A stretch of DNA of 64,000 bases from Homarus americanus (GCF_018991925.1 NW_024737068.1:1978816-2042815); one strand, 5' to 3'; positions 21,047 through 32,930 are shown, counted from the stretch's first letter. The notes: generated by a model not told the origin, from the sequence alone. Numbers and translations: made by a program.

Positions 21047-21718
21047 TGTGGGGTTTCGAGATAATGGTTCACACTCAGGATGGGTTGGAGAAAGGAAACT
21101 CACAATGCTCTCTCTTGTACATATATTGTATTGGATGTACAGTCTCGTTCAAGATTCTTCAAACACTGCTGGAAACAGCTGGCAACTCAAGGCCGTTTGT
21201 TTACTATAGTACGTAGTAAAGATTATGAATAAATGTAAAAGTGATCTGTGATTGGTTACTTAGTTCCCCGGTGCTTAATTTAATGGTTGGGCTTTGTTGT
21301 CTCGTATTATATTATACTACGTATTATAGTAAACAAACGGCCTTGAGTTGCCAACTGTCTCCAGCAGTGTTCGAAGAATCATGAACGAGACTGTACAATG
21401 CAGCTTGGTGCTGGGGAGTGGCAGCTTGGTTGCAGGCGTGGAGTAGAGAGAGCTTGTTGGTGAGGGGGCTCAGAGGAGGTGTTGCTTGCTGCTGCTGTAG
21501 GTAGAAGAAGGACAGGTCACGGAGGGGGTGAGGTCTTATATAGCGGGGGTAGGCGTGGCTTGATATTTGACCTCCGCTTTGTTAGGCGGCGCTGGTTGCC
21601 TACGTTCGACCACGGACCAGGAGGCGTAAGCTGGGGAATTGAAAGAGGGGTCGCCTAGTCAGAGACAAAAGGCAGTTGAAGTTGTAGGGGAGATATCCAC
21701 TACAAGATCTCCGCCCCA
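21047..21718. mobile_element. ~670-bp insertion in the promoter/5' UTR of crustin copy 2
   Basis: Copies 1 and 3 run without break from the TATA box to the ATG. Here the match stops after TAGCTTGTCTGAG (21046) and resumes at CTGCTATCCCT (about 21719). The inserted DNA includes a 254-bp MITE and, on the minus strand, its own CTATATAAG box at 21535-21543. Its ends show no clear LTR or inverted termini, so its class is unknown. Confidence 0.6.
21140..21393. mobile_element. Tc1/mariner-like MITE (254 bp) with TA target site
   Basis: The arms at 21140-21216 and 21314-21393 are reverse complements with only scattered mismatches. Both ends are CAGTC...GACTG and both are flanked by TA (21138-21139, 21394-21395). 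There is no coding capacity. A second element with the same end motif is at 56096-56310. Confidence 0.8.
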
Positions 21719-21746
21719 ACTGCTATCCCTCAGCCACCTCACGCTG

Positions 21747-21844
21747 TTTATATACTTCTTTCATCCCTACGTCACCCATTGTGTGTGTTTGTGCGTGTGT
21801 GTCAGTCGGCTAATCCCAGAACCTGGCGGGAATGTTCAGCCAAT
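21747..21844 (-). promoter_or_regulatory. Native promoter boxes of subfamily 2 copy 2
   Basis: TTTATATA (21747-21754) is TATATAAA on the minus strand. CCAAT on the + strand at 21840-21844, within the conserved TGTTCAGCCAATCAG, is equivalent to 32979-32983 in copy 3 and 1653-1657 in copy 1. Confidence 0.55.
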
Positions 21845-21889
21845 CAGGGGCCAAGTATTTGGGAAATTTGGTGATGGTTTTGCAATGAG

Positions 21890-22830
21890 ACAAATCTCAC
21901 AAGAGAATGATTACATATAGGTAGAATATTGATAGTATAAGAGTATAAAGAGAGGAAGATTTTGGTAGCGTGGCCGTGATAGTTATTTGCACTGTCAATA
22001 TACTTATCTTATCTTATACGTCAATACACATCTATTACGTCTTAAGGGCGACTTCTCAAACACCGCTTCGTTACAACTCTTTATTAATTACGACAATGAC
22101 ATGGACACATTAATAACACCTTCTATTGAAGTTACTAGGACATTACATTTACGTTACTAGGACATCATATTACGTTACTAGACACTCTGATTCTCGGACA
22201 CGAACATGAAATGAATACACTTCCCACGTAAGTAACTCATCCCATGGAAAGCTCTGACAAACACTCACGTGACCTATGGGAAGCCTAGCAGGTAGTCCTG
22301 GGTTGTCTCTATGGGAGACTGCTTAGCTGGGCGCCGGAGGGAAGTCTCGGTCCTGACCGGAGGCGACTGGAGGCGACCGGAGGCGGCTTGCCTCCGGCCC
22401 CTGACTTCTCTCGAGCAGGACTCGGGACGTGGTAGCTGGCCCTTCTTCGTTACAAGACACACTCTCTCTCTGCCTCTCTCTGGCTCTGTCTCTGGCTCTG
22501 TCTCCCGGGTATCTCTGTGAGGGAGGACTAGGACGTCCTATATATTGGGAGGCGAGCCGTCAGGTTGAGGGGGGGCGCGGCGAAGGGTCTCCTTACATTG
22601 ACCTAGCCAATGTGAGGTCAGGTCTGGTCTTTTTCAGATGTAGGTTATTGTGTATTTTCGGAGAGAGTCGGCCGGTGCCTTCTTACATGTTTGTTGTGGT
22701 GCCGTGTCACATGGGAGGGGAGCCTGGCTGATTTATAACCCTTGGTCAACCGTGAGAGTTACCCTACACTTGACCTCCCTAATGTCGGGTCAAGTTTGGA
22801 CTGTCTCTGAGATGCAGCTGCGGTCTGACA
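21890..22830. other. Extra ~0.95 kb within unit 2, no gene seen
   Basis: Unit 3 passes directly from the GGTGATGGTTTGGTTTGCGG region to CTTGTCAAAGTGTTG, while here about 950 bp intervenes. It is GC-richer around 22310-22580, with short CTCTGTCTCTGGCTCTG repeats. No domain is recognised in its open frames. It may be an unidentified mobile element. Confidence 0.45.
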
Positions 22831-23583
22831 ACCCATCACTACAGTTTGGTTTGGGGTTGTTTGCTTGTGCTTTGTCAAAGTGTTGGGTTATCCAACACGG
22901 AACAGAGGTGATGAGCTCTGGGAAGGTGAGTGGAGTGGTCACAATACTTCCTTCCCTCCGCCTGAGGGCATTGGTAAGAGAACCCTTTCATTTTTATTAC
23001 TGGTTTGTTTATATTATATTCTGTTATTTGCTTATGTCTTATTGGCTTATGGTTCTTGTTGGTGTTATGTTAATATGTCTGGTGTTATTACTGTAGGGGT
23101 TTGAAATGAAGATTTATTTAGAAGGACTCTACCCCACGTCAAGGGCCGGGCGTGAGAGACATCATCATCCTCCTCCTCAGTGTTCTAAAATCCTTATCCT
23201 CTCAGGGACATATATCACCTGGCTTGACTAGTCGTGGGGACTCGCGGGGGCCAGTGGACTTAGGTTTTCAGGATCTCGGTTCAGGGGCGACCTGAAGTCT
23301 AACCCCATTCCTTGTGCATGCTGTTCGGGGGAGCTGGTACTCCACTGTACTCGGGTCGACCTCACGCCACCATAAACCACTACTGACAGACTCGTCGGCA
23401 GAACTGTTATATTGTACCTGATGTTCAGGGGTTGACAGCTTATTTTATTCTTCTCGTAACTTGACAATAAAATTTATTTCTATTTGTGTAATAATATAAA
23501 TTTTGTTTTTATGGAATTTTTTTCTTTAGCATTTAGGAATAGAATGGTCTACCATTATTAAAGATCCCATTTGGTCTTTATAT

Positions 23584-23758
23584 ACTATATAATGCATAAT
23601 GGTTTACTTACAAGTGCACTAAAATGTTTAGATAAGAGAATGTTTTTACTGTGTTTGTAATATACTGAATTATCTATATAAATAAAACATTTTTCAAATT
23701 ACATTTAAAATATATTCTCTCCCTTTCTTGTTCATAAACCATAATGCATTATATAGTA
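23584..23758. repeat. Inverted repeat around ACTATATAATGCATAATGG
   Basis: The arm at about 23584-23606 is matched in reverse complement by 23735-23758, with an AT-rich spacer. It lies just beyond the end of unit 2. Could be a small MITE; there is no clear target duplication. Confidence 0.5.
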
Positions 23759-23773
23759 CTAAAACAACTTACC

Positions 23774-23917
23774 TTTCGACCACAGATCCTTAATCAGCGT
23801 GTCCAGGACGACCTATACAGAGGTTCTGAAGAAAACTAAATTTTGGTCCAAAAAATCCAATTTGCTCTAAATCTCGGTTTATGTTATCCGCGTACAGATT
23901 AAGGATCTGTGGTCAAA
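23774..23917. mobile_element. Small hairpin element, possible MITE
   Basis: The arm 23774-23795 (GACCACAGATCCTTAATC core) is repeated in reverse complement at 23897-23917 with one mismatch. The 100-bp interior has no reading frame of note. Confidence 0.5.
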
Positions 23918-23999
23918 GATTATGAAATAATGATTAAGTTTTCTCAGACCAATTGGCATAATTATCAAAACTTGATTATCTAGGGTACTATTTTGTAAG

Positions 24000-24440
24000 T
24001 GATTCATACACACTAATTAAATTTTAGTAGTCAAGAGCAAGACGACGGTGTCCTGGCACCAAACAAGTGTTGACGTGTAGGAGAGCAGCGAGGCTGGTCA
24101 GTCTGGTGTGCTGAATGAGCGGCCACCAGTGGTAGTGGAGGCGGGCGGAGTATGGAGGATAACATGATACATATCCCTGGCGTCCAGACGTGTAGTTCTG
24201 GTGTGGGTGACGGTGGTTCACATTCTTCTTTGATGCTGCCAGATGTCACATGTCCGTTTATCAATGAAGCCTTAGACAATGAACTGTGGAGTAGAGGCTT
24301 CCAGAGTCGATTATTTAAGTTGGGTGGTGAGATGACCGATAATGGCAAGTAGACATTGTCGCCAGTAATTCTTTGGGTCCGGTGCAGGTGTGTTGGTGCA
24401 GGTCTTTCTAATGGCAGAAAAAATGTAATGACCTGGTCTA
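24000..24440. other. Unassigned sequence, no gene recognised
   Basis: Open frames exist on both strands (a 146-residue one on -, a 66-residue one on +), but neither shows a known motif or signal peptide, and both run into or border a GTGGTGGCAG minisatellite. I cannot support a gene here. Confidence 0.4.
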
Positions 24441-24449
24441 TGAACTCGC

Positions 24450-25960
24450 TTCTAGGAGTCCAGCGGGGCATCTGTGGTGGCAGCAGGAGTGGTATAGTCT
24501 ATGGTGGTGGCAGGAGTGGCATAGTCTTGGTGGTGGCAAGAACGGTATAGTCTGTGGTGGTGGCAGGAGTGGTTTAGTCTGCGGTGGTGACAGGAACGGT
24601 TTTGTCTGTGGTGGTGGCAGGAGAGGTATAGTCATTGGTGGTGGCAGCAGGAATGGTATAGTTTGTGGTGGCAGCACGAGTGGTACAGTCTATGGTGGTA
24701 GCAGGAGTGGTTTAGTCTGTGGTGGTGGCATAACGGTATAGTCTGTGGTGGTGGCAGAGTGGTATAGTCTGTTGTGGTGACAGGAACGGTATAGTCTGTG
24801 GTGGTGCCAGGAGTGGTTCCCAGTCTGCGGTGGTGACAGGAACAGTTTAGTCTGTGGTGGTGGCAGGAATGGTAGAGTCTGTGGTGGTGACAGGAACGGT
24901 ATAGTCGGTGTTGGTGGCAGGAGTGGTATAGTCTGTGGTGGTGACAGGAACGGTATTGTCTGTGGTAGTGACAGGATAGGTATAGTCTGTGGTGGTGGCA
25001 GGAGTGGTTTAGTCTGTGGTGGCGACAGGAACGGTATTGTCTGCGGTGGTGACAGGAACGGTTTTGTCTGTGGTGGTGGCAGGAGAGGTATAGTCATTGG
25101 TGGTGGCAGCAGGAATGGTATAGTTTGTGGTGGCAGCACGAGTGGTACAGTCTATGGTGGTAGCAGGAGTGGTTTAGCCTTGGCAGCAGGAGTGGATAGG
25201 AGCAGGAGGGTGAGCGCAGGAAGGTATAGTTTGTAGGCAGCAGGAGCGGTATAGTCTGTGGTGGGAGAAGTGGTATAGTTTGTGGCAGCAGGAGTGGTAT
25301 AGTCTGTGGTGGTGGCAGGAGTGGTAGTCTGGTGGTGGTAGCAGCAGGAGTGGTATAGTCTGTGGTGGTGGCGGCAGGAGTGGTATAGTCTGTGGTGGTG
25401 GCGGCATGAGTGGTATAGTCTGTGGTGGTGGCAAGAACAGTATAAACGGAGGTGAAGAGTATCTAGTCTGTGGTGATGGCAGGAGTGGTATAGTCTGTGG
25501 TGACAGGGTGGTATAGTCTGTGGTGTAAGGATGGTATAGTCTGTGGTGGCAACAGGATTGGTATTATCTTTTGTACAGCAGGAATGGTATAGTCTATGGT
25601 AGCAGCAGGGTGATATAGTCAGTGGCAGCAGGACTGGCATAGTCTGTAGTAGCAGCAGGAGTGGTATAGTCTGTGGCGGCAAAAAGCAGGAGTGGTATAG
25701 TCTTGTGGTGGCAGCAGGCGGTGTCTCTGTACTCAACACCCAGATTACACGGACGCCAGAAGGTATAGTCTGTAGTGGCAGGAGTGGTATAGTCTTTGGT
25801 GGCAGCAGAATGGTATAGCCTGTGGTGGCAGCAGGAATGGTGCAGTCTGTGGTGGCAGCAGGTAATATTGTCTGTGATGGCAGCAGGGTGGTATAGTCTG
25901 TGGTGGCAGCAGGGTGGTATAGTCTTTGGTGGCAGCAGAAATGGTACAGCCAGTGTTCAC
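24450..25960. repeat. ~27-bp minisatellite (GTGGTGGTGGCAGGAGTG / GGTATAGTCT), about 50 copies
   Basis: Degenerate tandem units alternate GGTATAGTCTGTGGTGG with GGCAGGAGT or GACAGGAACG. A stretch near 24600-24710 is repeated almost exactly near 25050-25170, showing a higher-order duplication. The long minus-strand open frames (Pro-Pro-Gln-Thr-Ile-Pro repeats) follow from the repeat period. Confidence 0.95.
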
Positions 25961-27460
25961 CAAGATCGTACAATCTGCATTACCAGCCGTCACACTCAAC
26001 CACAGGATAGTGCACACCCAAGTCGTGTACAGGACCCGAACACCCACGTTGGCACAAATTGGCATAGTCTGAGCTCCAACAGAAGACTGAGGTGCGATTT
26101 AAGTAAAGCCGTGGTGGAGGAAGAACCGCCTATAATCTCCGCCCGTAAACACCCTCCGCTGGCACCGGTGGATACATTCTCAAGTGTCACAGACTCGACT
26201 CATAACGGACCACAGAAAAAGTACAACACAATGGGATATAGTCAGTTAGGTTGTGACTACGACATGGAAATAGCTGGCTGACGGATATAGTTCTCCACCA
26301 CGAATCAGACCAGACATAAATCAACCCTTTTTGCTCACTCAGCACCATCATCAAAGAAAGGTGTGTGTGAAGGTACTAGACATAATAACCAATTAAAACC
26401 TTGATAGCCTTACATGATCCAGACGTATATTAAGGCGGTGTTGGTGGTTAGGTTAGGTTATTTTAGGTTAAAGATAGGTTATGTTAGGTTAATTGATAAA
26501 TAAAAAATACACATATTTCAACCATTTTGTTACATATTACATTAAAATAAATATAAGGCGACAATAAATACACACTGAAAACTAAAAAGTGAAACCAAAA
26601 CTGTAAGCCTAAGTTAATAATGCAAGCCTAAGTTAATAATGCAGGCCTAATTTAATAATGTAGGCCTAAAAAAATAAACAGAGCCCAAGTTATACATGCA
26701 TAATTTAATACTGTTGACCTTAATTAATACTGTAAGCCTAAGGTAATACTGTAGGCCTAATTTAATACTTTAGGCATAACTTAATATTGAGGCCTAGTTG
26801 GTACAGAGCTAAGTTAATACTGTAGGCTAAGTTAAACTGAGCCTTACTCTATAGGACTGCGTGATCTCTACTCAAGTCCCCACAGCCAGGAAAAACACCT
26901 GTCATTAACTGGAGTGACGTCCCCATCTCTCATTCCATTGAATTAGAGTAATTTTCATGAATCGTGAAAATTACCTTGGTCATCGTTCTCAGGGACTACT
27001 ACCATATTAAGGTCAAGAAGTCATGTTTTAGACGGTGAACGTCTCGCCACCTAAACCAAGTCCCCCATTTAAAAGTACCTCGTCTACCTGCAGAGTAACC
27101 CCAGGAATTTACTGGTGTGAGCCAACTAAACCCGGAATGCAGGAAGATGACAACTAACTGACCATGGAGCTGGTCTTGTCTTAAGAAGCTATTTTTTTGA
27201 TGCTCAGTTTCTTCGTAATAAAAAACCTTCTTGACTTAAACCCTGGTAGAATTACATTGAGTAAACCACTGGGTAAATATAACGTGTCTAATCTTCGGAA
27301 ATCCGGAATTAAGCGTTAAAATACAAACTAAAAACAAATATGACCGACAGTGTTATAATCTTTATCATGTGAAAACAACCGACTCTGTAAGCCGTTGTTA
27401 TAATGCTTATAGAGATATTAACCGTTCACAAGAAGTCTCCTCTTTTCCAGAAAGCGAGTA
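25960..27460. other. Intergenic sequence between inverted units; short TAGGCCTAA-type repeats
   Basis: The stretch at 26590-26850 holds about fifteen degenerate ~17-bp units (AGGCCTAATTTAATA type). Elsewhere no frame resembles a known protein. It separates unit 2 (ending about 23480) from unit 3 (starting about 27460). Confidence 0.5.
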
Positions 27461-28127
27461 CATGTAGTGACACATTGTACTAGTTGTCAGTTTTATCAAT
27501 ACCTACAACTTGTGCCGTAAACTGAAGGAGGAACCCGTAGCGTTATGGTTGTTGCACCTGTTAAATGTTTTGGGGAGTAAGGTGTGTCATGGCAGTATTA
27601 TTCCCCAGCCTGGACATAAACCTGGACGCTGTCAATGGATACATGCCTGGGCAAACCAGACGGGTTCGTTGATACCTTATCAGCTGATCTACAACTCCCA
27701 GCCGTAACAGCCAGTTTGGAGTTAATGCCGCTCATAATGTGTTCGTGGAATTGAAAATTTTGAACTAGAGCCTTAACGCATGCAGATAAACTCCTCAATG
27801 AACGGCGAATATAACAATCTCTGAGAACACCAATACCTTGATAATAATATGCACGAACATACAACCTAAATTAGAAACGATTGGTGCAGTACTCCAGTGG
27901 ATACGTTCCAGATACAAGTCCCATTTTTGAGACAAAGTGTTCCATCGGTCTGTATCCAACCTTCTGCCCCCAAAGGGTTCGCCAAGAACTTCCATTACTG
28001 GGTGGGGTGGAGCGTCTGAGCCTGGCAGGGGTAACTCGTACTGGCGTTGTTTATATATGAAAATTGTTTTAGGTGTGACGCCGAGAAGGCGAGGTGGGGC
28101 ATTCGGTGTGATCTTTATTGCAAAGAG

Positions 28128-28950
28128 TTAATGGGAAGAAGGAGCCTTGCAGGTGATTGCTTCAGGCAGGCGTCATAACGCTTTTTCGTGGTAGGACAAT
28201 AGTCATCATGGCCATCTTTCTGTTCCAGGTGTGAAAGGAGCATGTTGAATATAGTAAAATTACTTTATTAACTGAAAAAAAATAGAAATTATTCGCGATA
28301 AATCTAAGCATTTCATATGAAAACTAGACAACTTAATATTAAAGTGAATTTAGCGATTTTGTACAAACAATTTAGCTCCTTCGGATTTATTCAGAAAACC
28401 TTCACATTTATGAACCCAGACGCTCAGTGGAATATTCATGAATTTACAGAAAGTTCGGGTATAAGAACAAAAAAAAAACACGATAGGAGGCCGACGAACC
28501 GTCAGTGGCGAACCTTGCGCACGTTATATGCTTTATACATCTACCTGGGTGGGGTTCTGATGAAAAATGATTTAAGTTAATATCTGCTCTAAATAAGTAT
28601 ATTTCAGAAAATAAGTTAATCAAACAGTATAGTCAATATACTAATGTATAAAATTGATAAAAACACTAACCTAGACTAGTATTTTCGACAATCATTTGGT
28701 TTGAATTAATGCAGCAGTAGCTAGCACCAGCGTTTACATCCTCTAGGAAATTACACAGTAGACACAACTGGGAGTTGAAGGATGGCTGAAACTATTGCCA
28801 GAGCCACAGTCACGACGATCATCACTACCAAGATGCACGGGTAACCTTACATTAACTCAAAGTAACATCACATTACACAGAAATTATAACTAAATATACA
28901 TGACCCAAGCACAACAAAACAAATGACCAACGTCAGTTGTCACTGACCAT
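28128..28950 (-). pseudogene. Type I crustin, subfamily 1 copy D, decayed
   Basis: The four exons are visible on the minus strand: ATG 28948-28950, exon 2 about 28836-28671, exon 3 about 28560-28480, exon 4 about 28217-28128. Defects: the acceptor AG before exon 2 is lost (CCCGTG instead of CCACAG); the CC of the first block is kept, but the frame around it has changed; in exon 4 a base is missing near AGATGGCCATG and the WAP CC codons are destroyed (AAAAGCGTTATG versus AAATGCTGCTATG). The promoter still has ATTGG at 29068-29072 and TTATATAGG at 29031-29039. Non-functional as a crustin. Confidence 0.82.
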
Positions 28951-29030
28951 TATAGTGACGAAGACGTTGGTGATGTAGTTTAGACGACGAGGTTGACGAC
29001 CAAATGTGACTCCTGGGCTTTCTCACCCCC

Positions 29031-29072
29031 TTATATAGGCGCCAGGTTCTCCTGCGCAGCTCTCCTGATTGG
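29031..29072 (-). promoter_or_regulatory. Promoter remnant of crustin copy D
   Basis: TTATATAGG (29031-29039; CCTATATAA on -) and ATTGG (29068-29072; CCAAT on -) keep the spacing seen in copies A and C. The CA/CG tract next to it is absent. Confidence 0.6.
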
Positions 29073-29454
29073 CTGTCTTCGGACTGTGTTATTTTCTTGG
29101 TTTGTGGTTTATTCGTTGCAACATTAGATAATAGAGAGATGCTCCATCAGGCTTCATATAATGCAACTTGAACATTTACCTTATTTACCTGATGGCCACC
29201 ACCCAAACTAGAGGTATCATCCGAGGATAATTGGCCAGTGGGTTTCGAACAAAACAGCCCCCAATCTAAAAAAGCCCACAGAATGACCCCACACTCTGTG
29301 ACCAAAACACTAACTAACCTAACCCTAACAAACCAAACCAGAAGTGGCAACGAGTTTATTTGGTCAAAATTTACAATCGTTTACATTTGACAGTTACCAC
29401 TACGGTTAGGTTAGGTTAAATAGCTGTTTTAGTCGTGAATAGTCCTAGAATCAG

Positions 29455-29690
29455 AATTAGGGCCGTTTGGTCCAGGGTGGGGCTATTTTGGTCACAGGGT
29501 GGGGCCGTTTTGGTCTGGGGTGGGGCCGTTTGGTCTGGGGTGGGGCCGTTTGGTCACACAGTTAGGGCCGTTTGAATCTGGGGTGGGGCCGTTTTGGTCT
29601 GGGGTGAGCCGTTTTGGTCTGGGTGAGCCGTTTTGGTCAGGGCTGGGACCGTTGTAGTCATATGGAGTAGGGCGTTTTGGTTTGGGCCGT
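29455..29690 (-). repeat. GGCCGTTTTGGTC minisatellite, unit 3 (about 10 copies)
   Basis: Units of about 20 bp (GGGGTGGGGCCGTTTTGGTC) with indels. The reverse complement forms the large arrays at 44366-46120. Confidence 0.9.
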
Positions 29691-29699
29691 TTCTCCTGC

Positions 29700-31880
29700 T
29701 ACCGAATAAACCTGTGTTTGGTTATTTTCGTCGAGGGGAGGAAACCTTTGAAAGTCCCACTAAACTTACCGGATTTCATTTTTCTTACCCCCTTTCTCTC
29801 CTTCCCTCACCTTCTCCTTCAACCCTTCTCCATACCCTCTTGTTTTCTCCTCCTCTGCCTATTTCCCCATTCCTGAAATGTATTGATTATTCTCTCTCAT
29901 CGCATAATCCACGCTCAAATGCATAACTAACGTTGCCAGTGGAATATCAACGTCAACAATCTTCAACGCCGTCAACACATCTTCAACGCCATCAACACAT
30001 CTTCCTTGCCTCAAGTACATTAAAGTAGAGATAAAAGGTCCTTATTTTTTAATCTTTCCCAGGATCAACGTCCCGTATACACCACAGGATCTGTCATCAT
30101 TAATCTCTACATATTACAAAAATGAAACCATAATTTTTACTTTTCTCTGCCATGAACTACGATGTTATTCTCGTATATACTAGAAAAATAAATATTTATT
30201 TTAAATAACCAGGTACAATAACACGCATACATAAAACACAAACTAAATCCAGCAGATAGACAGAGACCTTTCCTTGTGTTCAACTCTGGTACTAACGATG
30301 TCTACGCTCATCCTAGGACTTTTTTTTTTTTTGGACGCTCACATCCTTGTAGGTGAAGCGCAGAAGCGTTACAGTGCCCAAGCGGGAAGAATGCAAAGTT
30401 CATGCTTGCCTTTATGTCTCATAGAGTTAAGGTAGAAGCCTGAAAAGAGTGAAGGGCATAGAAGCCTGAAAGAGTCAATGGTTTGTGTCAAGTTATTGGA
30501 AGCTCAAACAAATTAACTTATCCCTGAATACGAATTCGCAACTTTCGATTACACAAGTACCTAACCTTTACTGCTAGGTGAACAGGGACTAATGGTGGCT
30601 AGGAAATGATCCAAACACTTCCACCGGCCAGAATCAAACCGTGACACCTCGCTTCAGAAGAGCAAAACGGTACCACTACCACCAGCACCCCCATCCCAGG
30701 AATGATTGGCCGACCTCTGCAGTGCGTCACTATCACTGAAATATTACTGCAGGTGATGTGTTCTCTTCCTCCAATATGTTATGAACATTGTTGTCTCGCT
30801 TGTGTGTTTGTCTGCTTGTATGGCGATTGTTTAAGTTTCGATTAAAGCCGTTTGTTTTTATGGTATTGGGTCCGTTTGTGTTAGGTTAGTGAGCCATGTT
30901 TTTGACGTGACCTTCATTTTCGACTTTCATCATATTCGATAATTTATTTTCATTGCCAACATCTTTCATTATCATTTGTTATTATAGTTATTTTAATACA
31001 GGAGAATAATATCTAGTCAGAGGTGAAGATACAGCATACTGATACTAAACATTCAGCACACAGGGAGGCAACATTACTGACACACCATTTGAACACCTTT
31101 ACTCCCACTTGTAAGGTTAGGTACTCATTCACAGCCAGAGCTCTGGGGGGCCTTGGACAGAAACATGCGACCCTTAAAATTAATCATTTATGCCGAATAA
31201 TATATACAATCAGACTGGGCCAATTAACGGTCATTATTAGTTTATCATATTTAGTTTATTTTTGCCTTGTGGTAATAATTATTTTTGCCATTCCTTGATA
31301 ATTAATTCACTATCATAACATAACTTTATACCTACATTGAGGTTAAGTTAGGATCAAGTGAATTAGACTAGGTTACATTAGGCTAAAGCGAGGTTAGATT
31401 AGGTTAAGTTACACTAGGCTAGGTCTGGTTAAATTAGTAATGATACGATTCATTTACACTCAGTATTACAAGTATCTACAACATCACAAACCAGTAGACA
31501 CACAGGGTAACATGACAGACGGTACAGTAAACTCCCTACGTAATTATACAACTTCCTTAATTATGAAATAGAATACAAAGACCTGTTCTATATCTCTATA
31601 TGTTATGAGACGTTTAAAAGATGGTATAGGATACATAAAGAGGAGTTTTGTTCCACTTTATTGTGTTAAGAGGCATAAGTAGGATGGTGAAATAAACAAT
31701 AAAATATTAACCCAGATCAAAGACAGGTTAACGTTAAAGGTTAACAATTTTAAAGGAAGTGAATAATGTTCCATCATTTCTTTCTTCGATCGAGTCAATG
31801 GCAGTGTTAAGTTATTCTTCCTTTCCCTCTTCTAGTTATTCTGTAAACTACAAATTTTCATGTGTGTTGCGTTTGTCTTC
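29700..31880. other. Rest of unit 3 intergenic DNA, including 3 minisatellite units (29945-30005)
   Basis: Counterpart of 5822-7600. Apart from the inserted SINE and the short minisatellite no feature is seen, and no open frame is conserved with units 1 and 2. Confidence 0.55.
30319..30691 (-). mobile_element. tRNA-derived SINE with poly(A) tail and 10-bp target duplication
   Basis: On the minus strand it starts with a tRNA-like head: box A-like TGGTGGTAGTGG (30684-30673) and box B-like GGTTTGATTCT (30640-30630). It ends in a poly(A) run (T run at 30321-30331 on +). It is flanked by CATCCTAGGA (30309-30318) and CATCCCAGGA (30692-30701), a 10-bp duplication with one change. Units 1 and 2 have an uninterrupted AATCAAAGG-type sequence here, confirming an insertion. 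It has no coding capacity; mobilisation would depend on a LINE. Confidence 0.8.
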
Positions 31881-31883
31881 GGC

Positions 31884-32865
31884 TCAGTGTAGGCTAGTTT
31901 GCACACCTTGACATCCAGACAAGCGTCTTTCACAACATTTCTCGTGGAACGGACAGTCGTAATCTTTCCTGCACGCCTGTAATAATAAAGAGTTTGTCGA
32001 GCAAAGTAGAGAATAAGAATAAATAAAAATCACGATTAAGAGCAGTTATTAACATATTAGCAGTTATGTCCACTTTGTAATGGAAGGTAGAGTCAAAGTA
32101 GGAGACAGACAAGATATTCAGAAGACTCTTTAAACATACCGGGATATCAGAAGGAGAACGGACAAACCGCGTATACGTAGGCATCTACCAGGATGAGCGA
32201 GAAAAATTACTCACATTAGCCATAACGTTTACCCCAAGAGTTATCTTTATTGGACCCTGGATAAATTTTGCATCATCGAATCCCCCATTTAATGGACAAC
32301 AGAGAAGAAAGATTATAACGAAAGGAAGGTCCATTAGTTATGAAATCTCCACCAAACGTTTTATTTGGAGAGAGGAGTCCGTTCACGTAGAAAACACTAG
32401 TTAAACAAAGAAAAACTATCCATAATAACTCGCTTCTAAATCAAATATTAATAAAAAGAGTACTCACGATCACAAAACATATAGTCAGGAGCGCCAGGGT
32501 ACGGGTCTGATTGGGACAGAAAGCTGTACAGTCAGACGACGGTGGTGGTGGTGGTAGTATGATGTCAGTCAACGCCACCGCCAACACACGCAAAGCAACA
32601 ACACTCGAAGACTCTTAAGGATGAATTTAGTTTAGCTTGGTTGAGTTATACAAGACACATACAATTTTGTTGTTACGTCTAGTAGAACGAGACAACTACT
32701 TATTTTTTTTTATATAACCAAAGTATAATCAATATTCACATGACAATATAGAAGAAAAAATCATATGGATGTTTTTTTTTTTCATACAAAATAATGGTCT
32801 GTAAATTGGTGCCAACTAAGGGATCTGTTGCGTGTCCGTAAAGTATATCTAAAATTACAAACCAT
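31884..32865 (-). pseudogene. Type I crustin, subfamily 2 copy 3, decayed
   Basis: Minus-strand remnants: ATG 32863-32865, exon 2 32613-32468, exon 3 about 32197-32138, exon 4 31976-31884. Exon 2 is 146 nt (139 in copy 2, 154 in copy 1), so its frame is lost; indels lie in the signal peptide (VLLLCVC region) and at CCCAATCAGACC. The acceptor before exon 3 is TCTCG rather than TCACAG. Exon 4 has a one-base insertion (GAAAGAC) and a one-base loss (AGCCTAC). The position where copy 1 has TGA is TGT here. Five prolines follow the signal peptide. The promoter is the best preserved of the subfamily. Confidence 0.85.
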
Positions 32866-32930
32866 GTTTATAGTTGTAGCTTGTCAGAGATCAGTGCCCC
32901 TCCTGCTGTCAACCTGCCACCTCGCACTGT

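Larger units (their letters stand above)
15931..23480 (-). repeat. Segmental duplication unit 2 (inverted), subfamily 1 gene missing
   Basis: Read on the minus strand: subfamily 2 upstream region (about 23480-21720), crustin subfamily 2 copy 2, AT-rich flank, expanded 20-bp minisatellite, and the CA/CG plus CCAAT promoter block of subfamily 1 at 16085-16190. The subfamily 1 gene that should follow to the left is absent; 15931-16080 is unrelated and then the gap comes. About 1 kb of extra DNA sits at 21890-22830 relative to unit 3. Confidence 0.7.

Noticed and set aside
24031..24471. 146-residue minus-strand frame beside the GTGGTGGCAG minisatellite
   Set aside because: No motif, signal peptide, splice sites or paralog; composition is Pro/Ser/His-rich.
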